Shown: one piece after another, positions 17,156 to 25,937 of the stretch
Position numbering within the stretch: position 1 is the stretch's first letter
Layout: each line of letters begins with the position of its first letter
NCBI RefSeq assembly: GCF_004364805.1
Contig: NZ_SOAP01000002.1
Coordinates: forward strand, 930,001 to 994,000
DNA from: Pelagimonas phthalicica
GTDB taxonomy: Bacteria > Pseudomonadota > Alphaproteobacteria > Rhodobacterales > Rhodobacteraceae
Direction: 5' to 3'
DNA length: 64,000 bases
Program-made: the position numbers and the translations under genes
Notes under the pieces: generated by a model
Told to the model about the DNA's origin: nothing
Databases searched by the model: none
What the model saw: the letters and a program-made list of their open reading frames with translations, nothing else

Positions 17156-17725
17156 TTACTTGCTCTGGCTTGCCAGCGCTTTTTCCAAAGCCGGTAGAAA
17201 CCGCTGTTCATAATCGGACCCGACCAGCGGTCCTGTAAAGCGGAACAAAACCTTGCCCTGCCCGTCCACGATAAAGGTCTCGGGAGGCGCGGTTACCCCC
17301 CAATCAATCGCAGTGCGGCCCGGCGGATCAAAAGCCACCGCCATAAACGGATTTCCGCCCTCGCCCAGAAACCGTTGGGCCTGGGCTGTTTTATCTTTGA
17401 AATTCACCCCGGCAATGCGCAGCCCATCCGCCTGCATTTTCATCAGGTTGGGATGTTCCACCCGGCATGGCGGGCACCAACTGGCCCAGAAATTCACCAG
17501 GGTCACTTCGCCCGAGCTTAGCATCTCTTTGGTCACGGGGTCATAGCCATCCAGGGCCACCTCGGTCACAGCAGGCGCAGGCTGGTTGATAAAGGCCGAG
17601 GGCAGTTCACGCGTATTCCCGCGCTGCATGCCAAAATACACAAGCGCCGCGAATCCCATAAAGACCAGCGGAGGCAGGATCATCAACAAAGGGACCCCGC
17701 CCTTTTTCCCCTCTTGCTCAGACAT
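17156..17725 (-). CDS. ccmG: Thiol:disulfide interchange protein CcmG/DsbE
   Basis: Predicted 189 residues: an N-terminal membrane anchor (about 11-33) and a periplasmic thioredoxin domain with the redox centre WCPPC (C84, C87). The family-specific GVNFKDK segment and the cis-proline region VTAPPETF are both present. CcmG reduces apocytochrome c or CcmH so that haem can be attached in System I cytochrome c maturation. Its ATG at 17725 overlaps the ccmD stop by 8 bases, so translation is coupled. It is the last gene of the ccm run here. Confidence 0.95.
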   Translation of the reverse strand: MSEQEGKKGGVPLLMILPPLVFMGFAALVYFGMQRGNTRELPSAFINQPAPAVTEVALDGYDPVTKEMLSSGEVTLVNFWASWCPPCRVEHPNLMKMQADGLRIAGVNFKDKTAQAQRFLGEGGNPFMAVAFDPPGRTAIDWGVTAPPETFIVDGQGKVLFRFTGPLVGSDYEQRFLPALEKALASQSK

Positions 17726-17873
17726 TCTTCTGCCGCTCCTCGATTTCGGCCAGATAGGCTTTGACCTTGCGGGCGCGGCGGATCGACAGGGCGACAAGCG
17801 CCACGATCAACACAATCGACACCGCATAAGATGACAGCACCGCGTCGGCGTATTTTCCCAGATCAGGCATCAT
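17718..17873 (-). CDS. ccmD: Haem exporter protein CcmD
   Basis: Predicted 51-residue protein with one membrane helix (YAVSIVLIVALVALSI) and a basic cytoplasmic stretch RRARKVKAYLAEIEERQK, the normal CcmD layout. It stabilises the CcmABC complex and promotes release of holo-CcmE. The start ATG at 17873 overlaps the ccmC stop (ATGA); a second ATG follows at 17870. Identification relies on size, topology and position between ccmC and ccmG. Confidence 0.9.
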   Translation of the reverse strand: MMPDLGKYADAVLSSYAVSIVLIVALVALSIRRARKVKAYLAEIEERQKNV

Positions 17874-18598
17874 GCCAAACGCTCCCTCGCGATAAGGGCA
17901 CGCGCACGGCGCGCCCGGATTTCGGTCTGCGTGCGCAGAAACACCAGCGCGATAAACAAAAGGATGAACCCGGCAATGCACACGTAGAGCGGATTGGAAT
18001 AGACGTCATGCACATGCTCTTCTTTGTCCAGAGACAGCGACGCGCCCTGATGCAGGCCTTGATTCCAAAACAACACCGCATAGCGGCTGAGCACGGCAAA
18101 GACCGATCCGACCAGACACAGGATCGAGGTGAGATCCGCCGCCGTGTCGTCGTTTTCAATCGCCTCCCAAAGCGCCATATACCCCAGATAGAACAGGAAC
18201 AGGATCAGGAACGAGGTCAGACGCGGATCCCAAACCCACCACGTGCCCCACATGGGCTGTCCCCAGATCGCACCAGTTGCCAGCGCGATAATTGTCATCA
18301 CTGCGCCAATCGGGGCGGCTGCACGCGCGGCCAGAGCCGAAACATGGTGTCGCCGCACGATCCAGACCAATGAGGCCACAAGCATCATCAGCCATGCATT
18401 GATGGCCATCAAGGCTGCCGGTACATGCAAATAGATGATTTTGACGGTTGAGCCCTGCCGGTAATCATCCGGGGTGAAAAAGAACCCCCAGATCAAACCA
18501 GAGACGAGGCAGACCACGGCACCGACTGCCATATAGGGCATCAGACGGTCCGTGGTTTTGATGAATTTCACCGGATTGGCGTATTCCCAGATCGACAT
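17870..18598 (-). CDS. ccmC: Haem exporter CcmC
   Basis: Predicted 242-residue inner-membrane protein with six helices. The tryptophan-rich haem-handling motif WGTWWVWDPRLTS is present, along with flanking histidines (YLHVPAALMAINAW and the later HQGASLSL). CcmC loads haem onto the chaperone CcmE. The ATG at 18598 gives the standard N-terminus MSIWEYANPVKF. It is separated from ccmB by 193 bases with no gene, so a separate promoter is possible. Confidence 0.95.
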   Translation of the reverse strand: MSIWEYANPVKFIKTTDRLMPYMAVGAVVCLVSGLIWGFFFTPDDYRQGSTVKIIYLHVPAALMAINAWLMMLVASLVWIVRRHHVSALAARAAAPIGAVMTIIALATGAIWGQPMWGTWWVWDPRLTSFLILFLFYLGYMALWEAIENDDTAADLTSILCLVGSVFAVLSRYAVLFWNQGLHQGASLSLDKEEHVHDVYSNPLYVCIAGFILLFIALVFLRTQTEIRARRARALIARERLA

Positions 18599-18791
18599 GG
18601 GTGTGCTTTGTCCTTGTTGCGCGCCAGTTTTACACCCCAAAACGGGACGAGGCGCAAGTTCTGGCGCGGGTCTCTGTCGTCTTGCCGCATGGGTTGGCGG
18701 CTGTCCTTGCCCGTGTTTTGAGCAAATGTAACCTTCCGGTCCTTGATTTAAAGCAATCCTTTTGGCCCGTTTTGTCGCGCTTCCCGGGTCC

Positions 18792-19448
18792 TTACCGCAA
18801 ATTGATCCGCAAAACCGCAGCGCTGGCAAAAGGCAAGAGCGCCACAGCGCCAAAGCTGATCCCCGCCAGCATCAAGAGCGGCGTCTGAACCGCAAACCCT
18901 TCGGCCCCGCGTCGCGCCACTTCGGCCCCAAAGACCAGCGTTGGCACGTAAAGCGGCAGCACCAGCAAAGACAGTAACAGCCCCCCGCGTTTGAGGCCCA
19001 CGGTCAATGCCGCCCCGAAGGTGCCGATCACCGACAAGGCAGGCGAGCCCAGCAGCAAGGAAACGACGATCCAAAAATACCCGCCCTGTGGCAGGCTGAG
19101 CAGCACGCCCAAGCCCGGCGCGACGATCACCAGTGGCAAGCCAGTGGTCAGCCAATGCGCCAAGGCTTTGATCGACACGATCCCTTCCATTGGCAGCGGT
19201 GCCGTCGCCAACAGATCCAGACTGCCATCCTCCCAATCCAGGGCAAAGATCCGATCCAATGACAAAAGACAGGCCAACAACGCCCCGATCCACAAGATCC
19301 CCGGTGCGATTTTCGCCAATAACCCGGTTTCGGGTCCCACGCCCAAAGGCACCAGTACGGTCACAATCAGGAAAAACGCCAGCCCCAGGCCAAAGCCGCC
19401 CCCTGCGCGCACAGCCAGACGCAGATCTCGCATCAAGAGAGAAATCAT
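18792..19448 (-). CDS. ccmB: Haem exporter CcmB
   Basis: Predicted 218 residues with six hydrophobic helices, the membrane partner of the CcmA ATPase. Family marks are [15 protein letters not shown] at the N-terminus, [39 protein letters not shown] and [11 protein letters not shown]. It forms the CcmAB transporter, which releases holo-CcmE from CcmCD using ATP. The ATG overlaps the ccmA stop by 4 bases, indicating coupled translation. Confidence 0.95.
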   Translation of the reverse strand: MISLLMRDLRLAVRAGGGFGLGLAFFLIVTVLVPLGVGPETGLLAKIAPGILWIGALLACLLSLDRIFALDWEDGSLDLLATAPLPMEGIVSIKALAHWLTTGLPLVIVAPGLGVLLSLPQGGYFWIVVSLLLGSPALSVIGTFGAALTVGLKRGGLLLSLLVLPLYVPTLVFGAEVARRGAEGFAVQTPLLMLAGISFGAVALLPFASAAVLRINLR

Positions 19449-20059
19449 AGAAACGCCTCATCCTGCGCCGATACGCGCGGTTTTGCCTTGTATGGGCCAA
19501 CGTCAAACAGCTCGGCCTCATCCAAACCAAGGTCAATATGGGTCGCCATCAGGGCCGCCCCTCCTGCCGCCAGATGGCCACGCACGGCCTCGGCAAACAG
19601 CGCCACCGAAGCGGCATCCAGTGACACGGTTGGCTCGTCCAGAACCCAAACCGGCCGGCCAGTCACCATCAGGCGTGCCAATCCCAACCGTCGCTTTTGC
19701 CCAGCTGACAGGGATCCGGCCGGACGATGGGCCAGATCCACCAGGTCAAACCCTTGCAATGCCGCCGAAATATCTTCCTTGCCAAAGACTTGTGCCCAAA
19801 AGCTCAGGTTTTCTGTCACGCTCAGGGCCGTTTTCAACCCATCCGCATGGGCCGCATAGGCAATGCGCTCGCCCGCCCCTTCGACGCGCCCCTCAAGCGC
19901 AGGCTGCAGCCCGGCGATCGTGCGCAGCAGTGTCGTCTTGCCCGACCCGTTCGGCCCACGCAACACCAGCGCCCGCCCTTCAGCGAGGGAAAAGTTGAGG
20001 CCCTCAAGCACCGGAACCCCGCCCCGCGCCACAGCCAGATCAAAGACTTGCAAATCCAT
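19445..20059 (-). CDS. ccmA: Haem exporter ATP-binding protein CcmA
   Basis: Predicted 204-residue ABC ATPase. Walker A is GPNGSGKTT, the signature is LSAGQKRRL (the usual CcmA form, with A in place of the second position), Walker B is VWVLDEP, and the H-loop is ATHIDL. The short length and the [11 protein letters not shown] segment are CcmA-specific. It energises the CcmB channel. It is the first gene of the ccm run, and a repeat element lies upstream of it. Confidence 0.95.
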   Translation of the reverse strand: MDLQVFDLAVARGGVPVLEGLNFSLAEGRALVLRGPNGSGKTTLLRTIAGLQPALEGRVEGAGERIAYAAHADGLKTALSVTENLSFWAQVFGKEDISAALQGFDLVDLAHRPAGSLSAGQKRRLGLARLMVTGRPVWVLDEPTVSLDAASVALFAEAVRGHLAAGGAALMATHIDLGLDEAELFDVGPYKAKPRVSAQDEAFL

Positions 20060-20134
20060 AGGTCCCCCTTACCGCATGGCGACCTAAAGAAGAAAGCTCC
20101 AAAGCACCTTGACCCTAATCAAGCCTGCGCGCCT

Positions 20135-20216
20135 GTTTCTTCTTGGCCCAAATATTCTCGGGGGTCGTCGCCTTGGCGACGTAGGGGGCAGACAGCCCCC
20201 TGCCCGCCCGCGCAGC
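20135..20216 (-). repeat. Composite 3' element, copy 3
   Basis: Minus-strand copy directly after the Mth938-like gene. It has AGGGGGC/GCCCCCT, then CGTCGC-CAAG-GCGACG and the tail CCCGAGAATATTTGGGCC followed by AAGAAGAAA. It is closest to copy 1. It separates the sec cluster from ccmA and may end the sec transcript. Confidence 0.85.
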
Positions 20217-20227
20217 CAGAACCGCCC

Positions 20228-20581
20228 TCAGACCGGCAGTGCCGCCAGCGCCACACGCCGCCCTTCGCTAAGCAAGACATTGAAGGTACGACAGGCCGAC
20301 GGCGAGCTCATGCTTTCCACACCCATCCCGGCCTCCTCCAATTTGGCGCGCAAATCAGCCGGGATATGGGCGATCTCTGCCCCCGTCCCGACAAACAAAA
20401 CGTCAATCTCATCCTTCAGGCTCAACAGCGGCGCGACATCGTCAAAGCCTTGCCAGGCCAGAACCGCCGAGGATGTCATCAACAGCGGTCCCTTGATCAC
20501 CTGGTCAGCCACCCGGAAAAACCCCGGCCCATAACCATCAACCGGAACCGCATCGCGGAAAGTCATCTCGTTTAGCTGCAT
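20228..20581 (-). CDS. Mth938-like domain protein (NDUFAF3/DUF498 family)
   Basis: Predicted 117 residues. The segments VDGYGPGFFRV, LLSLKDEIDVLFVGTGAEIAHIP and VESMSSPSACRTFNVLLSEGRRVALAALP define the Mth938-like fold. The mitochondrial relative NDUFAF3 helps assemble respiratory complex I and its gene lies beside Sec genes in alphaproteobacteria, so a membrane-protein or complex I assembly role is inferred. ATG 20581 has GGAGAG upstream. It ends the yajC-secD-secF-tauE-like run. Confidence 0.9.
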   Translation of the reverse strand: MQLNEMTFRDAVPVDGYGPGFFRVADQVIKGPLLMTSSAVLAWQGFDDVAPLLSLKDEIDVLFVGTGAEIAHIPADLRAKLEEAGMGVESMSSPSACRTFNVLLSEGRRVALAALPV

Positions 20582-20591
20582 TGCGCTCTCC

Positions 20592-21344
20592 TCAGCCCCA
20601 AATCGGCAGGCCAGACAGGGCCGATAGGGCAATCACGATATAGGCTGCGCTCCTATACACCGTCTCAAGCCCCGGACGAAAGAGCCGACCGCCCAGCCAA
20701 TTTCCTGCCATGCCCGGCAGGCCCAAGGCCAAGCCCAGCACCACCCAGATCACTTCCAACCGCCCATAGGCGGCAATCCCGGCAACGACGAAGAACTCGT
20801 ATCCAAAGAGAAAGATCAGCGTATTGGCGCGGATCACCGCCGCCGCCAAAGGGCGCGCCATGTAAAACAGGATAACCGGCGGTCCAGGCAGGCCCGCAAC
20901 CCCGCCAAGGAACCCGGCCACGCCGCCGATGGCGTAAACCATGGACCGACGAATCTCGCCGCGATAGCGCAGGCCCAGCACCAATGCCGCAAGCATGCCC
21001 AGGGCAATCCCGCTGACCCCAAAGCGAAACACGACCTGGGGCAGCAAGGTCAGACACCACAACCCAACCGGCAACATCACCGCTGTCCCGATCAGCAAAC
21101 GCCGCAAATCAGGCCGATGCGCATCCTGCCAAGCACTGCGCAGCACAGGCAAGGGGCTGAGCAGGTCCATAAAGGTCAGGACCAGAATGGTCGCAAATGG
21201 CGGGAGGAATTGTGCGGCAATCGGCAAAAAGATCAGCGCAGTCCCGAACCCGGTGAAACCGCGCACAAGCCCAGCGATAAAGGCCGCAAAAATGATCCAG
21301 CCCAATCCCGGAAGCGAGATCAGGCTGGATAATAACTCAGGCAT
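20592..21344 (-). CDS. TauE/SafE family anion exporter
   Basis: Predicted 250 residues, eight or so hydrophobic helices. The first repeat has FIAGLVRGFTGFGTALIFLP and the second GFLGGVAGLPGPPVILFYMA, the duplicated glycine-rich motif of the family. Members export sulfite, sulfoacetate or other organosulfur anions; the substrate here is not known. The ATG at 21344 overlaps the secF stop by 8 bases (ATGCCTGA), so it is probably translated from the sec transcript. Confidence 0.9.
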   Translation of the reverse strand: MPELLSSLISLPGLGWIIFAAFIAGLVRGFTGFGTALIFLPIAAQFLPPFATILVLTFMDLLSPLPVLRSAWQDAHRPDLRRLLIGTAVMLPVGLWCLTLLPQVVFRFGVSGIALGMLAALVLGLRYRGEIRRSMVYAIGGVAGFLGGVAGLPGPPVILFYMARPLAAAVIRANTLIFLFGYEFFVVAGIAAYGRLEVIWVVLGLALGLPGMAGNWLGGRLFRPGLETVYRSAAYIVIALSALSGLPIWG

Positions 21345-22305
21345 CAACGTCGCCGAACTGATTGCCGGTCGTGTCAACCGGCTTGGACCAGTCACGCTTG
21401 ACCCCAAGGCGCAGCAGAATGGCCGAGGCAACAAAGATCGAGCTATAGGTCCCAACCACAACGCCCCAGATCATCGCAAACACAAAGCCGCGGATCACAT
21501 CGCCGCCCAGCACAAACAGAGCAATCAGCGCCAGCAAAGTGGTGACCGAGGTCATGAAGGTCCGGCTGAGGGTCTCGTTGATCGAGAGGTTCAACACCTC
21601 TTTGAGATCCTTGGATTTATACTTGATCAGGTTTTCGCGCACCCGGTCAAACACAACCACGGTATCGTTTAGCGAATAACCAACAATGGTCAGAAGCGCC
21701 GCGATAATGGCAAGGTCAAAGCGGATCTGAAGCTCGGAAAAGACGCCGATTGTCAGAACCACGTCATGCACCAGGGCCGCCACGGCCCCCAGGGCAAACT
21801 GCCATTCAAAGCGCAGCCAGATATAGAACAGCACCGCGCCGATGGCCAAAACCACCGCAATGGCCGCTGTCTGGATCAACTCGCCCGAGACTTTCGGGCC
21901 AACCGATTCCACCGAAACAAACTTAATGTCATCGGACACAGCTTGCAGGGCCACGCGGGCGCTATCGATCACCTCAGACGTCACGGATTCTTGCCCGTCT
22001 TGCGCCTGAATGCGGATCATCGCTACGTTCTGATCGGCACGGAAAGTGGGGTCGTTGACCTCGACAATTGTGATGTCACCCAAATCGAGCGCGGCCAGTG
22101 CATCGCGATAAGCACCCACATCAATGGCCTGCGTGCTTTCGGTTCGGATCGTCGTGCCACCACGGAAATCGATCCCGTAATTCAAGCCCTGAAGAAAGAA
22201 GGAGCCAAGCGCAACAACCACAAGAACCGCAGAAATCCCCAGCCACATACGCGCGCGGCTAAAGAAATCCCAGGAGGTGTTTTCGGGAACAAGTCTCAGA
22301 CGCAT
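21337..22305 (-). CDS. secF: Protein translocase subunit SecF
   Basis: Predicted 322 residues, six membrane helices. LNYGIDFRGGTTIR is the D2-type motif. The block GYSLNDTVVVFDRVRENL and the later TSVTTLLALIALFVLGG are the SecF signature. With SecD and YajC it uses the proton gradient to pull substrates out of the SecYEG channel on the periplasmic side. The ATG at 22305 lies one base from the secD stop (TAA), so translation is likely coupled. Confidence 0.97.
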   Translation of the reverse strand: MRLRLVPENTSWDFFSRARMWLGISAVLVVVALGSFFLQGLNYGIDFRGGTTIRTESTQAIDVGAYRDALAALDLGDITIVEVNDPTFRADQNVAMIRIQAQDGQESVTSEVIDSARVALQAVSDDIKFVSVESVGPKVSGELIQTAAIAVVLAIGAVLFYIWLRFEWQFALGAVAALVHDVVLTIGVFSELQIRFDLAIIAALLTIVGYSLNDTVVVFDRVRENLIKYKSKDLKEVLNLSINETLSRTFMTSVTTLLALIALFVLGGDVIRGFVFAMIWGVVVGTYSSIFVASAILLRLGVKRDWSKPVDTTGNQFGDVDA

Positions 22306-22306
22306 C

Positions 22307-23974
22307 TTACACCTCGATCTTTTTGGGGCGGCGACGTTCAAACCACATGACGATCAAGAGCCGCGTGACAAAGATCGCTGTAAAGACGGAAGTCAGAATG
22401 CCCAGACCCAGCGTGATCGCAAAGCCGCGCACCGGGCCAGAGCCCATGACAAAGAGGATCACCGCCGTGATGAAAGTGGTGATATTGGCATCGACAATCG
22501 CCGAAAGGGCCTTTTCATAGCCCAGCTCAATCGCCCGGGCCGGGCCCTTAGCGGTTTTCAGCTCTTCGCGGATCCGTTCAAACACCAGCACATTGGCGTC
22601 CACCGCCATCCCGACGGTCAAAACGATCCCGGCAATACCGGGCAAGGTCAGCGTCGCGCCGAACATGGACAACATGCCAAAAATCAGCCCGATATTGATA
22701 ATCAGGGCGATATTAGCAAAGATCCCGAACAACCCATAGCTGGCCGCCATAAAGACCAGCACAGCGACAAAGGCGACGATGGTCGCGATCTTGCCCGCAT
22801 CAATGCTGTCCTGCCCCAGTTCCGGGCCGATGGTGCGTTCTTCGAGGAATTCGAGACCCGCTGGCAGGGCACCAGCACGCAGCAGAACCGCCAGATTGGT
22901 GCTTTCTTCGACGGTGAAATTGCCGGTGATGATACCGGAACCGCCCGGAATATGGGATTGGATGACCGGCGCGCTGATCACCTCGCCATCCAGCACAATC
23001 GCGAATGGCGAGCCGATATTTTCAGCGGTGTAATCACCAAACTTGCGCGCCCCGGCAGCGTTGAAGGTAAAGCTCACCGCGGGTCGCCCATTCTGGTCAA
23101 AGCTAGGCTGCGCGTTGGTCAGCTCTTCGCCCGTGACAACCGGGGTTTGTTCGAGAATGTAAAACACGCCCTCTTCGTCCAAGGACGGTAGGATTTCATT
23201 GCCGACACCTGGGGCCTGATCGGCCGAACTGGCGCGGGACACAACCGGCTGAAAGGTCAGCTGGGCGGTGGTGCCGATGATATCCTTGAGCTCCTGAGCC
23301 GAGCCCAAACCCGGTACCTGAATCAGGATACGGTCAAAGCCTTGGCGTTGGATGGTCGGTTCGCGGGTGCCGACCTCGTCGATCCGGCGGCGGATGATTT
23401 CCAGCGACTGGCGCAACGTGCGCTCATCCGTGGCCTGCTGTTCCGCTTCGGACAGGGTCACCACGATTTCCGTACCTTCGCCCCGCACCTCAAGGTCGGT
23501 CGCACCGGCCCCGGTCAAAGACACAACAGGGCGGGCCAGACCGCGCACGATCTCAAGCGCGTGTTCCATGCCCTCAGGCTTGGAAATACGCACCCGCAGC
23601 TCGCCGTTTTTCACCGCTTCGGAGTTCCAGCGAATGGTGCCGATCTTGTCGCGCTCCCCGCGCAGGGCATCCCGCACATCGGGCCAGAAGGCTTCCATGC
23701 GGGCCTCGTATACGTCTTTGACCAGAACCTCGGCCAAAAGATGCGCACCGCCGCGCAGATCAAGCCCCAGATTGACCAATCCAGAAGGCAAAAAGGACGG
23801 CCATTCCGCCGCCGCATCACGGTTTTCCGTGGTATCCGCCCCAAGCTCAATCGCCGCGGAGGCATCATTTGCGGTCTCAACCCGGGTGTAGAACGCGTTG
23901 GGCATTGCCAAAAGCAAGCCCAGCACAATCACAGCCCAAATCAGAACCCGCTTCCAGAGATCAATCTGCAGCAT
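22307..23974 (-). CDS. secD: Protein translocase subunit SecD
   Basis: Predicted 555 residues: one N-terminal helix, a large periplasmic P1 domain, and five C-terminal helices. LGLDLRGGAHLLAEV is the SecD D1 motif. Downstream FNAAGARKFGDYTAEN and ADILVFERIREEL-type sequence (VDANVLVFERIREEL) are visible. It is an RND-superfamily proton-driven subunit that acts late in Sec export. Position between yajC and secF is standard, with 6 bases to yajC. Confidence 0.97.
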   Translation of the reverse strand: MLQIDLWKRVLIWAVIVLGLLLAMPNAFYTRVETANDASAAIELGADTTENRDAAAEWPSFLPSGLVNLGLDLRGGAHLLAEVLVKDVYEARMEAFWPDVRDALRGERDKIGTIRWNSEAVKNGELRVRISKPEGMEHALEIVRGLARPVVSLTGAGATDLEVRGEGTEIVVTLSEAEQQATDERTLRQSLEIIRRRIDEVGTREPTIQRQGFDRILIQVPGLGSAQELKDIIGTTAQLTFQPVVSRASSADQAPGVGNEILPSLDEEGVFYILEQTPVVTGEELTNAQPSFDQNGRPAVSFTFNAAGARKFGDYTAENIGSPFAIVLDGEVISAPVIQSHIPGGSGIITGNFTVEESTNLAVLLRAGALPAGLEFLEERTIGPELGQDSIDAGKIATIVAFVAVLVFMAASYGLFGIFANIALIINIGLIFGMLSMFGATLTLPGIAGIVLTVGMAVDANVLVFERIREELKTAKGPARAIELGYEKALSAIVDANITTFITAVILFVMGSGPVRGFAITLGLGILTSVFTAIFVTRLLIVMWFERRRPKKIEV

Positions 23975-23980
23975 GTTTGT

Positions 23981-24268
23981 TTAACCTTCGGCAGGTTCGG
24001 TTTTGGACATGACCTGAACGATGGTGGATTGCACGACGCGCACCTTCACGCCTTCGGCAATCTCAACGTCGATCTCGTTGTTTTCCTTGACCTTTACGAC
24101 CTTACCGATCAGCCCACCCTGGGTGACAACCTGATCACCGCGGCGCAGGGCTTCGACCATGGCCTTGTGTTCCTTCATCTTCTTTTGCTGAGGGCGGATG
24201 AGAAGGAAATACATGATGGCGAAAATCAAGCCCATCATGACGAATGACGACATGGTCTGAGAATCCAT
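23981..24268 (-). CDS. yajC: Preprotein translocase subunit YajC
   Basis: Predicted 95 residues: one membrane helix (FVMMGLIFAIMYFLLIRPQQKKMKEHK) followed by the small beta domain, including GDQVVTQGGLIGKVVKVKENNEIDVEIA. Both are family marks. YajC is an accessory of the SecDF complex. It heads the sec operon; the 214-base gap to flagellin should hold the promoter, though no convincing box was found. Confidence 0.95.
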   Translation of the reverse strand: MDSQTMSSFVMMGLIFAIMYFLLIRPQQKKMKEHKAMVEALRRGDQVVTQGGLIGKVVKVKENNEIDVEIAEGVKVRVVQSTIVQVMSKTEPAEG

Positions 24269-24420
24269 GGAATGCTCCTAGTGTTATGGGCGGGGCATCC
24301 CCCGCGACAGTCGGGCGGAACCTATGGATTAAAGGGGGTAGATGCAAGGGACCGGGACCCTTTGCACGCTGGTTTTCAGGCATTTCACCTAGCTTTGCGT
24401 ATTCGCAGAAATGGAGGAGA

Positions 24421-24452
24421 CAAAAGAAAGGGCAAGGCCACTGGCCCTGCCC
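24421..24452 (-). terminator. Terminator of the flagellin gene
   Basis: On the minus strand GGGCAGGGCC, loop AGT, GGCCTTGCCC (one mismatch) is followed by TTTCTTTTG, 31 bases after the flagellin stop. It separates flagellin from the yajC operon. Confidence 0.8.
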
Positions 24453-24482
24453 GAACTACCTGTATGAAATTTTTGAGCTGCC

Positions 24483-25703
24483 TTAGCCTTGGAACAGCGA
24501 CAGAAGCTGCTGCGGAGCCTGGTTCGCGATCGACAGCGCCTGAACACCCAACTGTTGTTGCACCTGAACCGCCTGCAAGCGCGCCGACGCCTCTTCCATA
24601 TCGGCGTCAACCAGTGACCCGATGCCGGATTTCAACGCATCTGTCAGGCTCGCGATAAAGTCGTTCTGAGTTTCAATGCGCCCCTGAGCAGAACCAAAAT
24701 TCGCAGCGGCCTCGATAGAGACTTGCAACATGGATTCAACCGCTTCCAAGGCCGCATCTGCCCCCGCACCAGTGGTGACGTCGAATTGCTCCAACATCTC
24801 CAGACTGCCGCCAATCGTGCCGTCATTTTCCGCATTGCTCGCCGCCTGAGACGCGCCAGCTGTCGCGATGGTGATCGAAGCCCCGGAATTGTTGGTCAAA
24901 TCAACTTGGCCCGCTGTCGCATTCGCGGAAAAGCTGACATCGACGCCATCGGTGATCGCCTGGAAGTTCGCCTTGGCAATCAGCGCGTTACGCACATCCG
25001 AAAGGGTATCACCGTTGCGCGCCACATAGACCACATTGGCAGACAATCCCAAAGTACCGCCCGAGTCGATCTGATAGGACATGCCAGCCTCGGGTGTCCC
25101 CGTCAGCGTAAAGGCAGCCGCTGTGTTGCCATCCGCAATGGCCGAGTTGCTGCCGATATCGGTGCCCATGGTCCCCGCCACCGCGGTGCCATTACCAAGG
25201 TCTTGGCGCGCAACATCAATGTTGGACGCGGTTACACCGGAACCAGAACGGTCAAGCGAGGCAAGTACGCTGACATCCTGATCGGTCAAACCGCTATTTT
25301 GCAATAGGTTCAACCCGTTGAACTGGGCAGCCCCAACCACAGCACTGATCTGTTCACGCAGCGCCGTGATATCTGTCTGGATCTTTTCACGATCAACGTT
25401 CTCTTCCTGGCTGGCAACGATCTTGCCTTTGATCTCGGTCAGCAGGTCAGTCACTGTTTCCGAGGCCTGACGTGCCACGGCAACTGTGGATTGCGCGAGG
25501 TTCAGACTGTCGGAAATGCCCTTAAAGCTGACCACATCCGAGCTCATCACCGCGGAGATCGCCCAGATGGCCGAATTATCCTTGGCATTGGCAACCGCCT
25601 TACCGGTCGAGATCTGGTTTTGCACCTCGGCCATATTTGCATTGACCGATTTGAGCGTCTGCAGCGCCACCATGGCACCATTATTTGTAAGAATGCTGGA
25701 CAT
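24483..25703 (-). CDS. fliC: Flagellin
   Basis: Predicted 406 residues, the filament protein exported through the flagellar type III system. The N-terminal domain (MSSILTNNGAMVALQTLKSVN, EVQNQISTGKAVANAKDNSAIWAISAVM) and C-terminal domain (IETQNDFIASLTDALKSGIGSLVDADMEEASARLQAVQVQQQLGVQALSIANQ) are conserved; the middle (about 160-320), rich in Gly, Ala, Ser and Thr, is the surface-exposed variable part. The product is longer than the roughly 270-residue flagellins of some alphaproteobacteria. The ATG at 25703 is preferred over an upstream in-frame codon because it gives the canonical N-terminus. No hook or chaperone gene is nearby, so the flagellin gene stands apart from a main flagellar cluster. 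Confidence 0.95.
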   Translation of the reverse strand: MSSILTNNGAMVALQTLKSVNANMAEVQNQISTGKAVANAKDNSAIWAISAVMSSDVVSFKGISDSLNLAQSTVAVARQASETVTDLLTEIKGKIVASQEENVDREKIQTDITALREQISAVVGAAQFNGLNLLQNSGLTDQDVSVLASLDRSGSGVTASNIDVARQDLGNGTAVAGTMGTDIGSNSAIADGNTAAAFTLTGTPEAGMSYQIDSGGTLGLSANVVYVARNGDTLSDVRNALIAKANFQAITDGVDVSFSANATAGQVDLTNNSGASITIATAGASQAASNAENDGTIGGSLEMLEQFDVTTGAGADAALEAVESMLQVSIEAAANFGSAQGRIETQNDFIASLTDALKSGIGSLVDADMEEASARLQAVQVQQQLGVQALSIANQAPQQLLSLFQG

Positions 25704-25937
25704 ATGTATCTGTGATGCCTTTTGGCACCTTGGCTCCTGTATTTTACACGTCAAAGCGGCCCGTTCTGACCGGCTGGCTTCTTTGTGATCCTATTAGGGT
25801 TAACACCGCCCTGCCCGCGTCAGAAAAAACCGCCGAAAAGCGCGTAAAATTTTCAATGCATTGCAAAGGATCACCAAAGCTGGACGGGTTTTCGCCATAA
25901 GACTAAGGTGACATCGCATGAGTTTTAGAGTGATTTG

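Noticed and set aside
25704-25937. Search for a flagellar sigma-28 or CtrA site upstream of flagellin
   Set aside because: No convincing match was found in the interval, so no promoter was annotated.
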